DNA of 15,838 nucleotides. It comes from Candidatus Methanovirga meridionalis (GTDB taxonomy: Archaea; Methanobacteriota; Methanobacteria; Methanobacteriales; Methanobacteriaceae). The stretch lies in the NCBI GenBank assembly GCA_031289325.1, contig JAITPS010000255.1:1-15838 (forward strand). The letters are read 5' to 3'. The position numbers were made by a program, and so were the translations under genes. Shown here in pieces: positions 1-7,806 of this stretch; position 1 is the first letter of the stretch; each line of letters starts with the position of its first letter. The notes under the pieces were generated by a model. It worked only from the letters and a program-made list of their open reading frames with translations, was not told the origin of the DNA and did not search any database.

Positions 1-107
1 AATGGGTTTATATTTTGTAAATTTCATATTAATATTTCATTGAATCAAAATTATTATTTAAAGACTCAAGAAGTAATACAAAATTTACATTTATTAGTAT
101 ATTTTCC

Positions 108-124
108 ATAGTATATAAAGGTTT
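108..124 (+). promoter_or_regulatory. Orphan TATA-box promoter-like site
   Basis: The sequence ATAGTATATAAAGGTTT contains a good archaeal TATA box and is repeated exactly at 1936-1952. A start of transcription would be expected near 135-140, but no reading frame follows. It may drive an unrecognised RNA or be a relic. The TATA core is close to symmetric, so the strand is uncertain. Confidence 0.35.
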
Positions 125-566
125 TTATTGTGGTGCAACTTTCTCAAGTTAAGGATTTTTCTTTTTATTTTTTCTTTATGTTCATTCATTAAATTTAATT
201 TCACATTATTAATTAATCAATGAATAATACTAATATTCAAATTTATAATGATAAATTTTATTACTATTAATTTTAGAGTGATATTAAGAATTTATTTGAA
301 ATTAAATTTTTATTTTAAAAAAACTTTAAAATTTTAATAACACTTGAAATCATTACATAAAACTCTTAAAAATATTAAAATCTTAAGTAAATAGAATATT
401 AAGTCTTTTCAGTTAATTTTTTGATAGATCAAAGATTGATAAATATAAAAATTACTTTTCTCAAGAATATTTCATCAGTAAATATTTGAGTATTGTTCAA
501 TAAGGATGTAAATTTAAAAAGCATGATTTATAATATTTAATTAAATTTTTTATTGGTTGTGTTTAA

Positions 567-895
567 ATGTTTGATTTATATGCTGATAAATTAGGAAAAT
601 TAATGAAATTTGAAAACGAAAATTATGTGGTAGTGGGAAATAAATTTTCCAGGAATAGTAAAAAAGTTTTCTAAAGGTTATAGTGAATTATAATTCTTGT
701 AAACTGATTGTAAAACATTGATTTTGGAATTAATAATAGAACAAGATTTTTATTCATAAGTATTCATACATAATATGATAATAATCATTAAGAAAGATTT
801 TAATCAGGGAATAAGGAAGTTAATGAAATATGAAAATTGTGAATATGAATATGAAAATAAATATGAACTTATTAATCATGTAAATTAAAAATTAA
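567..895 (+). pseudogene. Possible decayed coding fragments
   Basis: A 35-codon frame (567-674) beginning MFDLYADKLGKL is followed by further coding-like pieces in shifting frames, including one containing RKLMKYENCEYEYENKYE at about 815-885. The two pieces share the pattern KLMK(F/Y)EN, so they may be copies of one segment. I do not recognise the parent protein. Composition is more purine-rich than the surrounding repeats, which is why I list it, but it could be chance in AT-rich DNA. Confidence 0.18.
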
Positions 896-954
896 TTTGT
901 TTAAAATAATATTCGCATAAAAAGAAGAAAGAAAAAGAATATGGAAAGGAGTGT

Positions 955-1107
955 ATGATAACAGTGTCAAGATACTTAATGAAAATTAAAGAAAAATCAA
1001 AAGGAGGAACAAAAAAAAGAAAATATCAAATAAAAAATACCCACATAGAAAGAATTTTTAAAATGATTTTTAAAATTAAAATAAGAAAATATAGTTACTA
1101 TGATTAA
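955..1107 (+). CDS. Possible small basic protein, 50 aa
   Basis: The frame starts with ATG at 955, three bases after an AAAGGAG ribosome-binding-like sequence (946-951), and ends at TAA 1105-1107. The product would be very basic (many Lys, with KGGTKKRKYQ around residues 17-26) and has no motif that I recognise. It lies in a purine-rich patch and ends exactly where a MITE-like repeat begins. It may be the tail of a decayed gene rather than a working one. Confidence 0.2.
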   Translation: MITVSRYLMKIKEKSKGGTKKRKYQIKNTHIERIFKMIFKIKIRKYSYYD

Positions 1108-1490
1108 GTTCTTAAATTTTAAAATGATAACTTTTTTTATTAAATTATAATTTTAAATATTATTTCATGAAATTATTTAATTTTAAACAATATAAATTTA
1201 TTTTAAATAATATTAACTTATTTTAAATAATATGAACTTAATTTAGTTAATATAATTAATTTTAAATAAATATATTTTAATAGTATTTATTCTTAAAAAA
1301 TTATTCATTAAATTATAATTTTAAATATTATTTCATGAAATTATTTAATTTTAAACAATATAAATTTATTTTAAACAATATAAATTTATTTTAAATAATA
1401 TGAACTTAATTTAGTTAATATAATTAATTTTAAATGAATATATTTTAATAGTATTTATTCTTAAAAAATTATTCATTAATAATTTTATCA
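1106..1490. repeat. MITE-like repeat with 168-bp tandem duplication
   Basis: This locus starts with AAGTTCTTAAATTTT, the left-end signature of the dispersed repeat family also seen at 4781, 8022, 11700 and 15558. It contains two nearly identical 168-bp units (1139-1306 and 1307-1474) that differ at only a few bases. Within the second unit the 20-bp word TTAAACAATATAAATTTATT is itself doubled (1351-1370, 1371-1390). The right end (TTATTCATTAATAATTTTATC) is a degenerate form of the family's other end. Confidence 0.7.
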
Positions 1491-1538
1491 AATCTATAAC
1501 TAAAAATTAGACAAAAAATCCTTAAGTTGACATACAGA

Positions 1539-1588
1539 AAATCTAAGATTTGTTATCGAAGATAACTTAGGAAAATCTAAGATTTCCT
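1539..1588. repeat. Cluster of three short hairpins
   Basis: Three adjoining inverted repeats are visible: AAATCT-A-AGATTT (1539-1551), GTTATC-GAA-GATAAC (1552-1566) and AGGAAAATCT-A-AGATTTCCT (1569-1588, one-base bulge). They resemble the hairpins at 5925-6037 and 10345-10397. They follow AAAAATCCTTAAGTTGACA (1515-1533), whose near copy is at 6737-6755. Confidence 0.6.
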
Positions 1589-1720
1589 GTTTCTAATTGA
1601 ACAAGTTTAATAATGAAATTTTTAAAAATGAAGAAATAAAAATTATTGTTTAAAAAATTAATTTAATCTTAATTTAAAATTTTTAAATATCTTATTTTTA
1701 AGTAATTAAAGTAATGAAAT

Positions 1721-1730
1721 AAAAATATAT
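1721..1730 (+). promoter_or_regulatory. TATA box of candidate ncRNA
   Basis: AAAAATATAT lies about 20-25 bases before the first helix of the candidate RNA at 1748, the usual distance from an archaeal TATA box to the transcription start. Confidence 0.3.
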
Positions 1731-1747
1731 GTTTACAGAAGAAATGT

Positions 1748-1824
1748 GCCCCAATTTAATTAGATTAGTTAATTAAATATCTTGTGGATTATGTTTAAGG
1801 TCACAAAAATAATTTCATTGGGGC
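1748..1824 (+). ncRNA. Candidate structured RNA, about 77 nt
   Basis: This is the only GC-rich island in the intergenic DNA. GCCCCAAT (1748-1755) pairs perfectly with ATTGGGGC (1817-1824). Inside are two more helices: TTTAATTA (1755-1762) with TAATTAAA (1770-1777) across a 7-base loop, and TTGTGG with TCACAA (around 1783-1806, one G-U pair). Together they make a three-helix fold closed by the GC stem, followed at once by TTTTT, a typical archaeal termination signal, with a TATA-like box upstream. The outer stem length recalls a tRNA acceptor, but there is no T-arm GTTCRA sequence, so it is not a tRNA. I do not recognise a known riboswitch or RNA class. It could instead be a stem-loop relic. 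Confidence 0.4.
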
Positions 1825-1862
1825 TTTTTGGAGATAATATCAACTAAATGATATCGTGTTTA

Positions 1863-1916
1863 GTCTACTAACAATTTTTTATATAAATTATATTTTTTAT
1901 ATAAATTTTAGTAGAC
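1863..1916. repeat. 9-bp inverted repeat with internal direct repeat
   Basis: GTCTACTAA (1863-1871) pairs perfectly with TTAGTAGAC (1908-1916). The space between is almost filled by two copies of TTTTTTATATAAATT with an 18-base period (1875-1889, 1893-1907). It sits just upstream of the promoter-like box at 1936-1952. Confidence 0.5.
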
Positions 1917-1935
1917 AATATAATATTAAACTTTA

Positions 1936-1952
1936 ATAGTATATAAAGGTTT
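1936..1952 (+). promoter_or_regulatory. Second orphan TATA-box promoter-like site
   Basis: An exact copy of the 17-base site at 108-124. The following bases (GGTTTAACTAACTT) also resemble those after a TATA box at 15138-15145 (CGGTTTTAGTAACTT). Downstream there is only a 16-codon frame at 1971, so no gene can be assigned. Confidence 0.35.
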
Positions 1953-2342
1953 AGGTTTAACTAACTTTTCATGAAGTTTAGCATAAATTATTTTTATAAA
2001 ATCATAGATTTCACATCTTAACAAACATCTATAATCTCAACAAGCACTTATAATGCATTTAAATTATTATATATGTGGGATATGATTATTTTTACTAAAA
2101 TTAGATTCAAAAAAATGTATGATTAAATATTTCGTCTTTAAATGTATATGGTTATAAATTTTAAAAAACTAACTTTGTCTGTTTTTGTTTGTAATGATTT
2201 TTAAATCTTAATATTATAAATAAATAATTATAATAGTTTTTATAAATAAAATAATGAATTAATCATCATTTAATTATTAAATATAGCTAAAAATTTTATG
2301 TATTGATTAAAACATTCCAAATTAGTGATTATTAGATCTTAT

Positions 2343-4250
2343 TTACTGAAGTCTTGTACATTCTAAATTAAGTGGAGTTTTAGTTTCTATTTTAAGACTT
2401 CTATGTATACTTGATGCTAAATCAGCAGTTTTATAAGGATCTCCATGACAAGTAATTATCTTTCCTGGTTTTACACTTAATCTTTTAACATAATCCATAA
2501 GTTGTCGTCTATTAGAATGTCCACTAAACCCTTTAATAGTTTCAATATTCATTTTAACATGATAAACTTTAGTTTTTCCTTCTTCAAGCATTGGAATTTC
2601 AGTCCAACCTTTCTGGATTCTTCTACCTAATGAACCTTCTGACTGATATCCAACAAATATTAATGTACTTTTTTCGTCTCCACTTAATGCTTTGAAATAT
2701 TCAACAGAATTTCCACCAGTAAGCATTCCAGATGTAGATAGAATAATAGATGGTTCTCCTTCAACAATATCTTTTCTTTCATTATGATTAATAACCTTAT
2801 GAAATGCATCAGATATAAATGGATTTCTACCTGCATGAAATATTTGATCCCTTAAATCCTTACTTAAATATTCTGGTCTGGCAGTGTGAATTGCAGTTGC
2901 TTCCCAAATCATACCATCAATATGAATTGGAACTTCTTCAATAATACCATGAGACATATATTCTTCTAAAACAATCATTAATTCTTGTGCTCGTCCTACT
3001 GCAAAAACAGGAATTAAAACTTTACCTTTTTGCTTTAAAGTTTTATAAATTATTTTCATAAGTTCTTTTTCAGCGGAATTCCTTGATGGTTGCACATCTT
3101 CATGACCACCATAAGTACTTTCCATAACCAATGTTTCTAATCTTGGAAATTTAGATGTTGCAGGTTCAAGTAACCTACTTCTTTCATATTTAAAGTCTCC
3201 AGTGTATACTATGTTATGTTGCCCATCTCCAACATGCAAATGGGACATTGCAGAGCCAAGAATATGTCCAGCATTGTGGAGGGTTAATTTTATATCAGGT
3301 GCTATATTTGTAACTTCTCCATAATCAAGTGTTACAGCACGTTTTACAGTTTTTTCAACATGTTTCACATTAAAAGGTAGAGGATTATCTTCCCTATGGG
3401 CTATATCAATATGATCTAACTGCAATAAAGTCATTAAGTCTCTTGTTGGTGTTGTACAAAAAACAGGTCCTTCATATCCATAGTGATACAAATAAGGCAC
3501 GAAACCACAATGATCTAAATGTGCATGAGATACTACAACTGCATCCAATTCATTTAAACTAAATTCAGGAACATTTAAATATGGAAATGAAGATTTATCA
3601 TCATGACCTGCTACATTTACTCCACAATCAAGTAAAACTCTACTGTTAGGAGTTTGTAATAACATGCATGACCTTCCAACCTCTCTAAATCCACCCATTG
3701 AGGTTAATCTTATCCAATCACTATCATGTTTTGATCCTTGATGAACTCTCAATCCAAAAGCTTGAAGTGATTGTTTTCTTTCTTTACTACTGTGTTTAAG
3801 GATGTGTCTAATTTTTTCAATGATTTCTGATGGTATTGGTGGTGTTCTTAGAATTTTTGGAGCCCAACCAGTGTTTCTAACTATTTCTCTTGAGGTGACT
3901 CCGAATTTTCCAATGACAATTCCAGGTTTTTTGGCTTCAATACGAACTTCAGAGGTTACATCATCAAATCCTATGTTAGTAATTTCAGCTTCTTTAGGGA
4001 CAATCTCATGAATTTTTGTAATAGTTTTTTCTGGATCTAAAAGAACACTTTTATCGGAACGAATAATTATACGTTTTCTTAAATCTTTAGCTAATTTTCT
4101 TATTAAACCTTCATTATCAGTCATTATCTCAGGATTTTTTGTGTATATTACAACCTCTGAGCCTTCAAACTCAATGTTAGCTAATTGAATTCGTTCAGGC
4201 AGTTTTTTCACAATAGCCGCTTTAATTTCTTCTAAAATCTCTGAACTCAT
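2343..4250 (-). CDS. fttA: Archaeal CPSF-type ribonuclease aCPSF1/FttA
   Basis: This 635-residue protein is the archaeal beta-CASP RNase that acts as transcription termination factor and RNA 3'-end endonuclease, working as a homodimer with RNA polymerase. Numbering from the chosen ATG, two KH RNA-binding domains fill residues 1-140, the second with a GKFG loop at 114-117. The metallo-beta-lactamase core has SHAHLDH (His242, His244, Asp246, His247), His329 in AGHILGS, and Asp352 in YTGDF. The beta-CASP part shows Glu377 (MESTYG), His578 (FSGHS) and His602 (CHGD). All zinc-site motifs are intact and the length matches the family. A longer frame begins at TTG 4262, but ATG 4250 is preceded by GAGTGAT and matches the usual family N-terminus. 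As I recall, psmB and this gene adjoin in Methanothermobacter (MTH1202/MTH1203); here they keep order and strand but are separated by about 950 bp of repeats. Confidence 0.97.
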   Translation of the reverse strand: MSSEILEEIKAAIVKKLPERIQLANIEFEGSEVVIYTKNPEIMTDNEGLIRKLAKDLRKRIIIRSDKSVLLDPEKTITKIHEIVPKEAEITNIGFDDVTSEVRIEAKKPGIVIGKFGVTSREIVRNTGWAPKILRTPPIPSEIIEKIRHILKHSSKERKQSLQAFGLRVHQGSKHDSDWIRLTSMGGFREVGRSCMLLQTPNSRVLLDCGVNVAGHDDKSSFPYLNVPEFSLNELDAVVVSHAHLDHCGFVPYLYHYGYEGPVFCTTPTRDLMTLLQLDHIDIAHREDNPLPFNVKHVEKTVKRAVTLDYGEVTNIAPDIKLTLHNAGHILGSAMSHLHVGDGQHNIVYTGDFKYERSRLLEPATSKFPRLETLVMESTYGGHEDVQPSRNSAEKELMKIIYKTLKQKGKVLIPVFAVGRAQELMIVLEEYMSHGIIEEVPIHIDGMIWEATAIHTARPEYLSKDLRDQIFHAGRNPFISDAFHKVINHNERKDIVEGEPSIILSTSGMLTGGNSVEYFKALSGDEKSTLIFVGYQSEGSLGRRIQKGWTEIPMLEEGKTKVYHVKMNIETIKGFSGHSNRRQLMDYVKRLSVKPGKIITCHGDPYKTADLASSIHRSLKIETKTPLNLECTRLQ

Positions 4251-4331
4251 ATAATCACTCAAAAATAAGATCTAAGGTAGATATAATAATTTACATAAAT
4301 AAATAAATAAAAATAGTGTATTATAGTATTT

Positions 4332-4462
4332 TACATTACCATATTAAAAGATACATTACCATATTAAAAGAAAATTAATATTTTCCAAATATGAATGGAT
4401 ATCTATTAAATATGAAAGGTATCAATACTATATGAAAGGTATCAATATGAAAAGGATCAATA
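4332..4462. repeat. Two sets of 20-bp tandem repeats upstream of fttA
   Basis: TACATTACCATATTAAAAGA occurs twice in direct succession (4332-4351, 4352-4371). A second unit, TATGAAAGGTATCAATA, occurs at 4411-4427 and 4431-4447 with a 20-base period, followed by a diverged third copy (TATGAAAAGGATCAATA, from 4447). Both sets lie 80-210 bases upstream of the fttA start, so they could influence its promoter. Confidence 0.8.
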
Positions 4463-4780
4463 CTGGGATTAAAAATTATTTTATTTATAAAAAAATAAGG
4501 TTCATACTTAAAAGGTAGGATTTGTTCAAACCTTTCATCAATAAAATTAAAAGTAAGTTTAGTTATTAATTAGAATTTATTTATTAATTAGAATCTAAAT
4601 TTTCTAATTTAGTTTATTTATAATGGTTTTTATAAAATTTTTAATAAATAATTTTTTTAAAATTAAACCTTATTAAAAATTATTAATTTAAAATTTATTT
4701 ATATTATTAAAATTTATTTTATTTATATTATTATTAAAATTTATTTATATTAATCAAAATTATTTTATAGTAGTTTTAAT

Positions 4781-4977
4781 AAAGTTCTTAATAAATAACT
4801 TTTTCAAAAATAAATATTATTAAATGATATTGATTTATAATTACTTACATTAATTAAAATAAGTTTATATTATTTAAAATTTAAAATTATAGAATTTTAT
4901 AAATTAATATTTAAAATTAAATAATTAAAATTAAATAATTTAATAAAAAAATTCATCATTCAAAATTTAAGAACTTT
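4781..4977. repeat. MITE-like element, complete copy (197 bp)
   Basis: The element starts with AAAGTTCTTAA (4781-4791) and ends with its exact reverse complement TTAAGAACTTT (4967-4977). The interior is almost pure AT with no reading frame. A diverged partial copy of the left end precedes it (about 4626-4745). No target-site duplication is obvious at its edges. Confidence 0.75.
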
Positions 4978-4984
4978 TTCATAA

Positions 4985-5147
4985 TGAGTATAATTAAAAT
5001 TATTTTATATTAATTAAAATAAGTTTATATTATTTAAAATTTAAAATTATAGAATTTTATAAATTAATATTTAAAATTAAATATTTAAAATTAAATAATT
5101 TATTATTAAAAATTTATTATTAAAAATTTAAGAACTTTTTCATAATG
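4985..5147. repeat. Tandem duplicate of the MITE-like right half
   Basis: Bases 5011-5080 repeat 4851-4920 exactly (period 160), and the copy ends with the same TTAAGAACTTTTTCATAATG (5128-5147) found at 4967-4986. The left end is missing, so this looks like an internal duplication rather than a second insertion. Confidence 0.75.
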
Positions 5148-5197
5148 TATGTAATATTAATTTTTAGTTTAATTAAATAGTTTAATGTCTTTTTTAA

Positions 5198-5818
5198 TTA
5201 TTGACTTAAACTTTTTAATTTCTTTTTAATTTCATCTTCTGATAACATTTTAAAGCCGTCTTTTGTAATTTTAGCTACTAAAACACCGTTACCAGAAAAA
5301 GTGTCTCTTTCCATAGCTGAATTAATTGATCTTATAGCAACATCTATTCCTTCTTCTACAGTTAACCCTTCTCTAAACCTGTCTTCTAAAACACCATAAG
5401 CAAACAAAGAGCCTGAACCAGTTGAAATAAACGCATCTTTAACCATACCTCCAGCAGGATCTAAAGAATAAATTGTGGCTCCATTACCATCTATTCCTCC
5501 AAGTAAGGTTTGTACATACAATGGAGAAGAATGTAAAATATTGGCTGATATAGCAGATGCAGATTCTACACTAATATTTTCACCATTTCTCATTTTATAT
5601 AGAGAAACTTCAGCAGAAATAATTTTCATTAAACTTTGAGCATCAGCAACAGAACCAGCTATTGTAGCTCCTAAATGATTATCAATTTTAAATATTTTCT
5701 CAGCAACTTTATGAGCCACTAAATTTCCCATACTTGCTCTTCTTTCACTTGCAAATACAACACCGTCTTTGCATGTAATTCCTACAGTGGTTGTTCCTTC
5801 CAATGTTTTATCTTTCAT
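5198..5818 (-). CDS. psmB: Proteasome beta subunit, 20S core peptidase
   Basis: The protein (206 residues from the chosen start) forms the catalytic inner rings of the archaeal 20S proteasome, which degrades unfolded or tagged proteins in the cytoplasm. A short propeptide (MKDKTLEG) is followed by TTTVG, where self-cleavage after Gly exposes the catalytic Thr. Counting that Thr as 1, the other active-site residues Glu17 (SERRA) and Lys33 (AEKIF) are at their canonical positions, and the GSGS motif expected in the fold is present (STGSGS). A longer frame could begin at GTG 5827, but that GTG lies inside the ribosome binding site AGGTGA (5824-5829), which is five bases before ATG 5818; the ATG is therefore the start. 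Upstream (5878-6210) lies a repeat segment shared with dnaJ; downstream is fttA. The alpha subunit is not in this window. Confidence 0.97.
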   Translation of the reverse strand: MKDKTLEGTTTVGITCKDGVVFASERRASMGNLVAHKVAEKIFKIDNHLGATIAGSVADAQSLMKIISAEVSLYKMRNGENISVESASAISANILHSSPLYVQTLLGGIDGNGATIYSLDPAGGMVKDAFISTGSGSLFAYGVLEDRFREGLTVEEGIDVAIRSINSAMERDTFSGNGVLVAKITKDGFKMLSEDEIKKKLKSLSQ

Positions 5819-5877
5819 AATTTTCACCTATTTAATACTCTATAATAAATTCAATAATTTTCTAATTAACAGCTTTC

Positions 5878-6210
5878 TGTAAAATTATTTTCTTTTAGTT
5901 TAAAATTTTTCTATTTTTAAAGTTAGAAAATCTAAAAGATTTTCTTTATTGAAATTTTTTATTTCAATTAGAAAAACGAAGTTTTTCTTTAGTTTAAAAA
6001 TTTTCTATTTTTAAATTTAGAAAATCTTTGATTTTCTTTATTTATATATTAATTTTACAAATCAAATATTTGCAATTAAAAATCAAATATTTACAATCAA
6101 AATTGATTTTTATTTCTTTAAATTAAATTTAAAAGGTAAATACTAATATTTAAAAAAAAATGGTTTGCAAAAATTTGTTTTGTTGAATAGTAAAATACAT
6201 TAATTATGCA
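5878..6210. repeat. Dispersed AT-rich segment, copy upstream of psmB
   Basis: This segment resembles 10296-10660, upstream of dnaJ. Shared landmarks include TGTAAAATTATTTTCTTTT (5879-5897), AAAGTTAGAAA, ATTAATTTTA(C/T)AAA, CAATCAAAATTGATTTT, TTAAATTAAATTTAAAA and ATTAAT(T/C)ATGCA near the far end. Spacings differ through small insertions. Both copies are on the upstream side of a minus-strand gene. Confidence 0.6.
5925..6037. repeat. Cluster of four short hairpins upstream of psmB
   Basis: Four perfect inverted repeats with small loops follow one another: AGAAAATCT-AAA-AGATTTTCT (5925-5945), ATTGAAAT-TTTTT-ATTTCAAT (5948-5968), AGAAAAAC-GAA-GTTTTTCT (5970-5988) and AGAAAATC-TTT-GATTTTCT (6019-6037). 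The arms are 8-9 bp and the loops 3-5 bases, so each would fold on either strand. Confidence 0.8.
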
Positions 6211-6256
6211 GAAACCATACATTAAAAAATAATTCTTTATATTATATTAATAAATT

Positions 6257-6297
6257 ATACAATAATAGATCTTATTTATACAATAATAGATCTTATT
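6257..6297. repeat. 21-bp tandem pair
   Basis: ATACAATAATAGATCTTATT occurs at 6257-6276 and again at 6278-6297. No function is visible. Confidence 0.85.
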
Positions 6298-6696
6298 AAA
6301 TATATTTATTATAATAATTTTATTATTAGAATAATAATTTATATTATTAGATTTTCTCTATAAATTAATTAAATTTAATAAATAATTAGAATTAATTAAA
6401 AACAGCATATTTAATAATTTTTAATTTATTTTATATATTTTAATATTCACTATTATTTAATTCTATTATAAATTAATTAAAAATTTAATAAAATTAAGTT
6501 CATATAAAAAATCTATTAAGTTTATTATTTATTATAAATTCTTAATAATGTTATAAAGGACTAAAATAAGAAAATGTATTATTTAATAAAATAGTAAATA
6601 CAAATAAAAATCAGGACTTATCAATTTTATACATTTATTATCCACTGCCAGCTTAAGAAAATTATTTTTTTTAAACTTGGATTGAAATTAAAAATG

Positions 6697-6755
6697 GAAA
6701 ATCTATAACTAAGATTTTAGATTGAAATTTTAATCAAAAATTCTTAAGTTGACAA
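6697..6755. repeat. Hairpin and CTTAAGTTGACA motif, second copy
   Basis: AAAATCT (6697-6703) pairs with AGATTTT (6711-6717) across ATAACTA. It is followed by AAAAATTCTTAAGTTGACA (6737-6755), which differs by one base from 1515-1533. Both loci also share AAATCTATAACTAA just before, so they are copies of one short dispersed segment. Confidence 0.6.
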
Positions 6756-6795
6756 CATTGATATTTATTATATATAATTTGTTTTTATATATATT

Positions 6796-6861
6796 TGTGA
6801 TGAAATTGAAATTATATTATAATAACATTGTGATGAAATTGAAATTATATTATAATAACAT
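6796..6861. repeat. Perfect 33-bp tandem duplication
   Basis: The unit beginning TGTGATGAAATTGAAATTAT is present at 6796-6828 and again, without change, at 6829-6861. Perfect identity suggests a recent event. Confidence 0.9.
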
Positions 6862-6990
6862 CAATAATAAAATATTTTAATTAATAAAGTCTAATTTTGA
6901 ATATTAAAATAAAAATATTATTTTTTTTATTAATGAATTAATAACAACTAATTATTGTATGTGCTTTCTTACTTATATATATTTTATCTC

Positions 6991-7010
6991 AAAAATGTGA
7001 AATTTTCACA
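6991..7010 (-). terminator. Probable aroD transcription terminator
   Basis: Thirty bases after the aroD stop, the palindrome TGTGAAA-A-TTTCACA (7010-6996) is followed on the minus strand by TTTTT. The stem has almost no loop, but the T-run fits archaeal termination. The same TGTGAA/TTCACA half-sites occur at 11035-11060. Confidence 0.4.
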
Positions 7011-7039
7011 CTTAAAAATATTAATTATTTGAATAATAA

Positions 7040-7726
7040 TCATTGAATTAAATCATCAGTATTAATTAAATCAAGATTTAAAATCCATCGCATTGTTTCA
7101 AAATCGATTTGACCTGGTGCTGTAACATCATCAGAAGCAGCAAAAGTAATAGGGGCTTTAAATTTTGATGCAATTACTCTTGTATAGCTACCAAGTTCAC
7201 CCATGGAAATAGCTATTACATTATTAAATTTGGATAAAATAGCTAAAACATCGATAGTATCCTCTAAAGTTTTGGGTGTGACTGCTATCTTAGCAATATC
7301 GCCTATTTTACGTTCCTCTTCAACTACTTTAAACATTTCATTTAAAGGAGGAGTTTTTTCAAAATCATGATATGATACAATTGTTTTAACTCCTGTTTCA
7401 AGTATTGAATTAATATATTTTGGTTCAGTTTGAAGTTCAACATCAACATACTCTGCAACATCACTTGCAGCTCTTAAAATAGCTATTCTATCCTTTTCAG
7501 ATCCATTAAAATGACCGCCTTCTAATTTCAATCTATTAGTAGCTATTGTAGGGAAATTAATTTCTTGAATAATCTCCTTAACCATTTTAGGGTCTGGACT
7601 ACTTATTCCATCTATTCTAAGCTCTAAAATGTCGGCACCTTTTTCTATATACTCAATAGCTATTTTTAATATTTCTTCTTTATTACTTTTAAAAATTGGA
7701 ATAGCTATTTTAGTATTAGAGTACAA
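7040..7726 (-). CDS. aroD: 3-dehydroquinate dehydratase, type I
   Basis: The enzyme removes water from 3-dehydroquinate to give 3-dehydroshikimate, the third step of the shikimate route to aromatic amino acids; it is cytoplasmic. The 228-residue length fits archaeal type I enzymes. Recognisable parts are ILELRID (Glu35, Arg37, Asp39), Arg65 (TNR), the catalytic His120 in VSYHDF, the Schiff-base Lys146 in AKIAVTP, SMGELGSYTRV with Arg183, and the substrate loop APGQ (203-206). The start is TTG 7726: there is no early ATG, and GGAGAT (7733-7738) lies six bases upstream. It is flanked by long AT-rich gaps, so it appears to be transcribed alone. Methanogens usually make dehydroquinate by an alternative route, and the other aro genes are not nearby. 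Confidence 0.95.
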   Translation of the reverse strand: MYSNTKIAIPIFKSNKEEILKIAIEYIEKGADILELRIDGISSPDPKMVKEIIQEINFPTIATNRLKLEGGHFNGSEKDRIAILRAASDVAEYVDVELQTEPKYINSILETGVKTIVSYHDFEKTPPLNEMFKVVEEERKIGDIAKIAVTPKTLEDTIDVLAILSKFNNVIAISMGELGSYTRVIASKFKAPITFAASDDVTAPGQIDFETMRWILNLDLINTDDLIQ

Positions 7727-7806
7727 GATTAAATCTCCGAGTATTAGTATTAACTAACATGTTATTAATTTAATGAAACTTTTAATTAACTAAATTTAAT
7801 TGTAGT

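Larger units (their letters stand above)
1..2342. other. 2.3-kb gene-free AT-rich region
   Basis: No gene-sized reading frame is visible on either strand. The stretch holds a promoter-like box (108-124), fragments of possibly decayed coding sequence (567-1107), a 168-bp tandem duplication inside a MITE-like repeat (1106-1490), a hairpin cluster (1539-1588), a candidate structured RNA (1748-1824), a 9-bp inverted repeat (1863-1916) and a second promoter-like box (1936-1952). Between 1953 and 2342 I see only AT-rich sequence with no reading frame over about 20 codons that I would trust. Confidence 0.7.
4263..5197. other. Gene-free repeat-filled gap between psmB and fttA
   Basis: No reading frame of note. 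The fttA-proximal part (4332-4460) holds two sets of 20-bp tandem duplications; the rest (about 4622-5140) is made of one complete and two partial copies of the MITE-like family. A possible fttA TATA element, TTATTATA (minus strand, 4283-4290), would place transcription start near 4260, giving a very short leader. Confidence 0.7.
5828..7039. other. 1.2-kb gene-free region between aroD and psmB
   Basis: No reading frame is supported. It contains a hairpin cluster (5925-6037), the AT-rich segment shared with the dnaJ upstream region (to 6210), a 21-bp tandem pair (6257-6297), a hairpin plus the CTTAAGTTGACA motif (6697-6755), a perfect 33-bp tandem pair (6796-6861) and a terminator-like palindrome after aroD (6996-7010). 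Confidence 0.7.

Noticed and set aside
1748..1827. tRNA gene suggested by a 7-8 bp closing stem and a span of 77 bases
   Set aside because: No GTTCRA T-loop, no anticodon arm of normal shape and no discriminator/CCA-like end on either strand.
1971..2021. 16-codon frame after the promoter-like site at 1936
   Set aside because: Too short and without a ribosome binding site to support as a gene.
3802..4011. Plus-strand reading frame opposite fttA, and similar ones opposite dnaJ, dnaK and grpE
   Set aside because: They are antisense frames of well-supported genes with no start signals and no protein-like conservation that I can see.
4251..4262. TTG start adding four residues to FttA
   Set aside because: GAGTGAT overlaps it and serves ATG 4250, which fits the family N-terminus.
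5819..5827. GTG start adding three residues to PsmB
   Set aside because: The GTG is part of the ribosome binding site of the ATG at 5818.
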